The notes under the pieces: model-generated
The model's input: the letters and a program-made list of their open reading frames with translations, nothing else
Database searches by the model: none
Told to the model about the DNA's origin: nothing
Translations under genes and position numbers: made by a program
NCBI GenBank assembly: GCA_013289045.1
Contig: JABDAU010000031.1
Location: forward strand, 1 to 41,781
Direction of reading: 5' to 3'
DNA from: Bacteroidota bacterium
GTDB taxonomy: Bacteria; Bacteroidota; Bacteroidia; Sphingobacteriales; Sphingobacteriaceae
DNA length: 41,781 nt
Shown: positions 40,938 to 41,781 of the stretch, piece by piece
How the letters are laid out: every line of letters starts with the position of its first letter
Position numbering within the stretch: the first letter of the stretch is position 1

Positions 40938-41781
40938 TTACCATCCAAAATTTTGTTTCAGGTTAGCGTCTGTAACCGTTTCATTGTATGGGATAGGCAT
41001 GTGATAAAGTTTGTCCTGAAAAGTTATCGTTGTAACGGGGACTATTTGATAAGTGAGGTTCCCATTAACATCTTCAGTAATTTTCATTCCAGACAGTGTT
41101 TTGTTTAGCTCTGTGCCCCCCAATTTCCAGCGGCGCAAATCCCAAAAACGATGCTCCTCGAAAGAAAGCTCAATACGACGCTCATTTCGTATTAGCGTAC
41201 GCATATCTGTTTGTGAAATACCCACAGCAATTCCATACCTCCCGGATGAGCCTGCCTGTATGCCTGCACGTTGCCTGATCAGCATAATTTGCTGTACAGC
41301 CAGTTCGGTACTCCCTACCTCATTAAGGGCTTCAGCATAGTTTAAAATAATTTCGGCATATCTGAAATAAACAAAGTTGTGGCTTTGAGAAGAATAAGAA
41401 GTGCTATTTGAATTATCAGCTAAAAACTTTCGCAAGTAATATCCGGTTCTGGTTTGGGTAACAGAAGGGGTATTAGGCTTATCTAACCCACCTTCAAATG
41501 TCTGCACACCGCGTTTTAGCCAAAGGCTTCCATTGTAAAATACAGTAGCGGCCAAACGGGGATCACGCCCCACATAGGGCGCTGTTGGATTATATCCTGA
41601 ATTCGGGTCTGTTATAGCCAGGCCATTTAACATGGTAAAAGCATCTACAAAATCTTGTGTAGGACTTGTACCACCCTGGCTTTGTACGTTGTTTACGCTG
41701 TATCCAACAGGCGACTCTGCAGTCTCCAGTGCAAAGTCATTCACTTGCTGCTTAGCCAAAATAACTTCGGAATTTTGTTTC
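40938..41781 (-). CDS. SusD/RagB-family lipoprotein, C-terminal part (cut by window edge)
   Basis: The frame is open to the end of the window, so the N-terminal half lies outside. The part seen starts QNSEVILAKQQVNDFAL and includes a GLAITDPNSGYNPTAPYVGRDPRL segment, VYFRYAEIILNYAEALNEVG helix region, RRIELSFEEHRFWDLRRWK and YHMPIPYNETV, all standard for SusD. It precedes the complete susC by 29 nt, so the locus carries at least two SusC/SusD pairs in tandem; the partner susC of this copy should lie just beyond the window. It is clearly different from the second SusD in sequence, so the two pairs may bind different fragments. Confidence 0.93.
   Translation of the reverse strand, partial: KQNSEVILAKQQVNDFALETAESPVGYSVNNVQSQGGTSPTQDFVDAFTMLNGLAITDPNSGYNPTAPYVGRDPRLAATVFYNGSLWLKRGVQTFEGGLDKPNTPSVTQTRTGYYLRKFLADNSNSTSYSSQSHNFVYFRYAEIILNYAEALNEVGSTELAVQQIMLIRQRAGIQAGSSGRYGIAVGISQTDMRTLIRNERRIELSFEEHRFWDLRRWKLGGTELNKTLSGMKITEDVNGNLTYQIVPVTTITFQDKLYHMPIPYNETVTDANLKQNFGW

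Overview
The window looks like a chromosomal segment of a Bacteroidota bacterium, probably Sphingobacteriaceae (Mucilaginibacter- or Pedobacter-like). The signs are tandem SusC/SusD pairs with a glycoside hydrolase locus, promoters of the Bacteroidota TTTG-N17..19-TAnnTTTG type, moderate GC, and few strong Shine-Dalgarno sequences. The genus is an inference. There are no rRNA genes, complete tRNA genes, insertion sequences or CRISPR arrays.

Left part (1-13.2 kb): RNA repair next to NAD metabolism. On the + strand lie an RtcB RNA ligase cut by the window edge, a small unknown gene, a fused WYL regulator/KptA (Tpt1) RNA 2'-phosphotransferase, and an ADP-ribosylglycohydrolase. KptA consumes NAD+. 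Converging on these from the - strand is a tight operon for NAD salvage: NadM-Nudix, nicotinamide phosphoribosyltransferase, a TonB-dependent receptor, PnuC, NadR and a divergent PRPP-synthetase homologue. The gene for the Nudix-type repressor NrtR lies directly upstream. Between nrtR and nadM is a near-perfect promoter (TTTG-N19-TATATTTG) overlapped by two copies of a 21-bp palindrome, the likely NrtR operators. Together these genes could form a closed loop: the RNA-repair side releases nicotinamide and ADP-ribose derivatives, and the operon can rebuild NAD from them. A DegT-type aminotransferase gene lies upstream of nrtR.

Middle (13.3-24.7 kb): a three-gene + strand operon (DUF805/FAD-oxidase fusion, SAM methyltransferase, unknown envelope protein) is followed by a second RNA-repair locus. 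The latter is a strong promoter, a roughly 270-nt leader with a 15-codon leader ORF and possible switching hairpins, an unknown basic protein, a complete RtcB, and the release-factor homologue PrfH. RtcB2-PrfH pairs are known to repair and rescue ribosomes cut in the decoding centre. Just beyond it is a 3'-end fragment of a tRNA gene, probably an attachment-site scar. An AbiE-type toxin-antitoxin pair follows, with a 13-bp inverted repeat at its promoter; the toxin lacks one expected catalytic aspartate. Then come a TlpA-like thioredoxin, a two-lobed aspartyl-protease homologue, and a membrane-anchored XRE regulator.

Right part (25-41.8 kb): a polysaccharide utilisation locus on the - strand: SusD (cut by the window edge), SusC, SusD, GH2, GH31, GH2 (LacZ-like) and GH95. 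The GH31/GH2/GH95 set fits removal of xylose, galactose and fucose from a plant glycan such as fucogalactoxyloglucan. No endo-acting enzyme is visible in the window.
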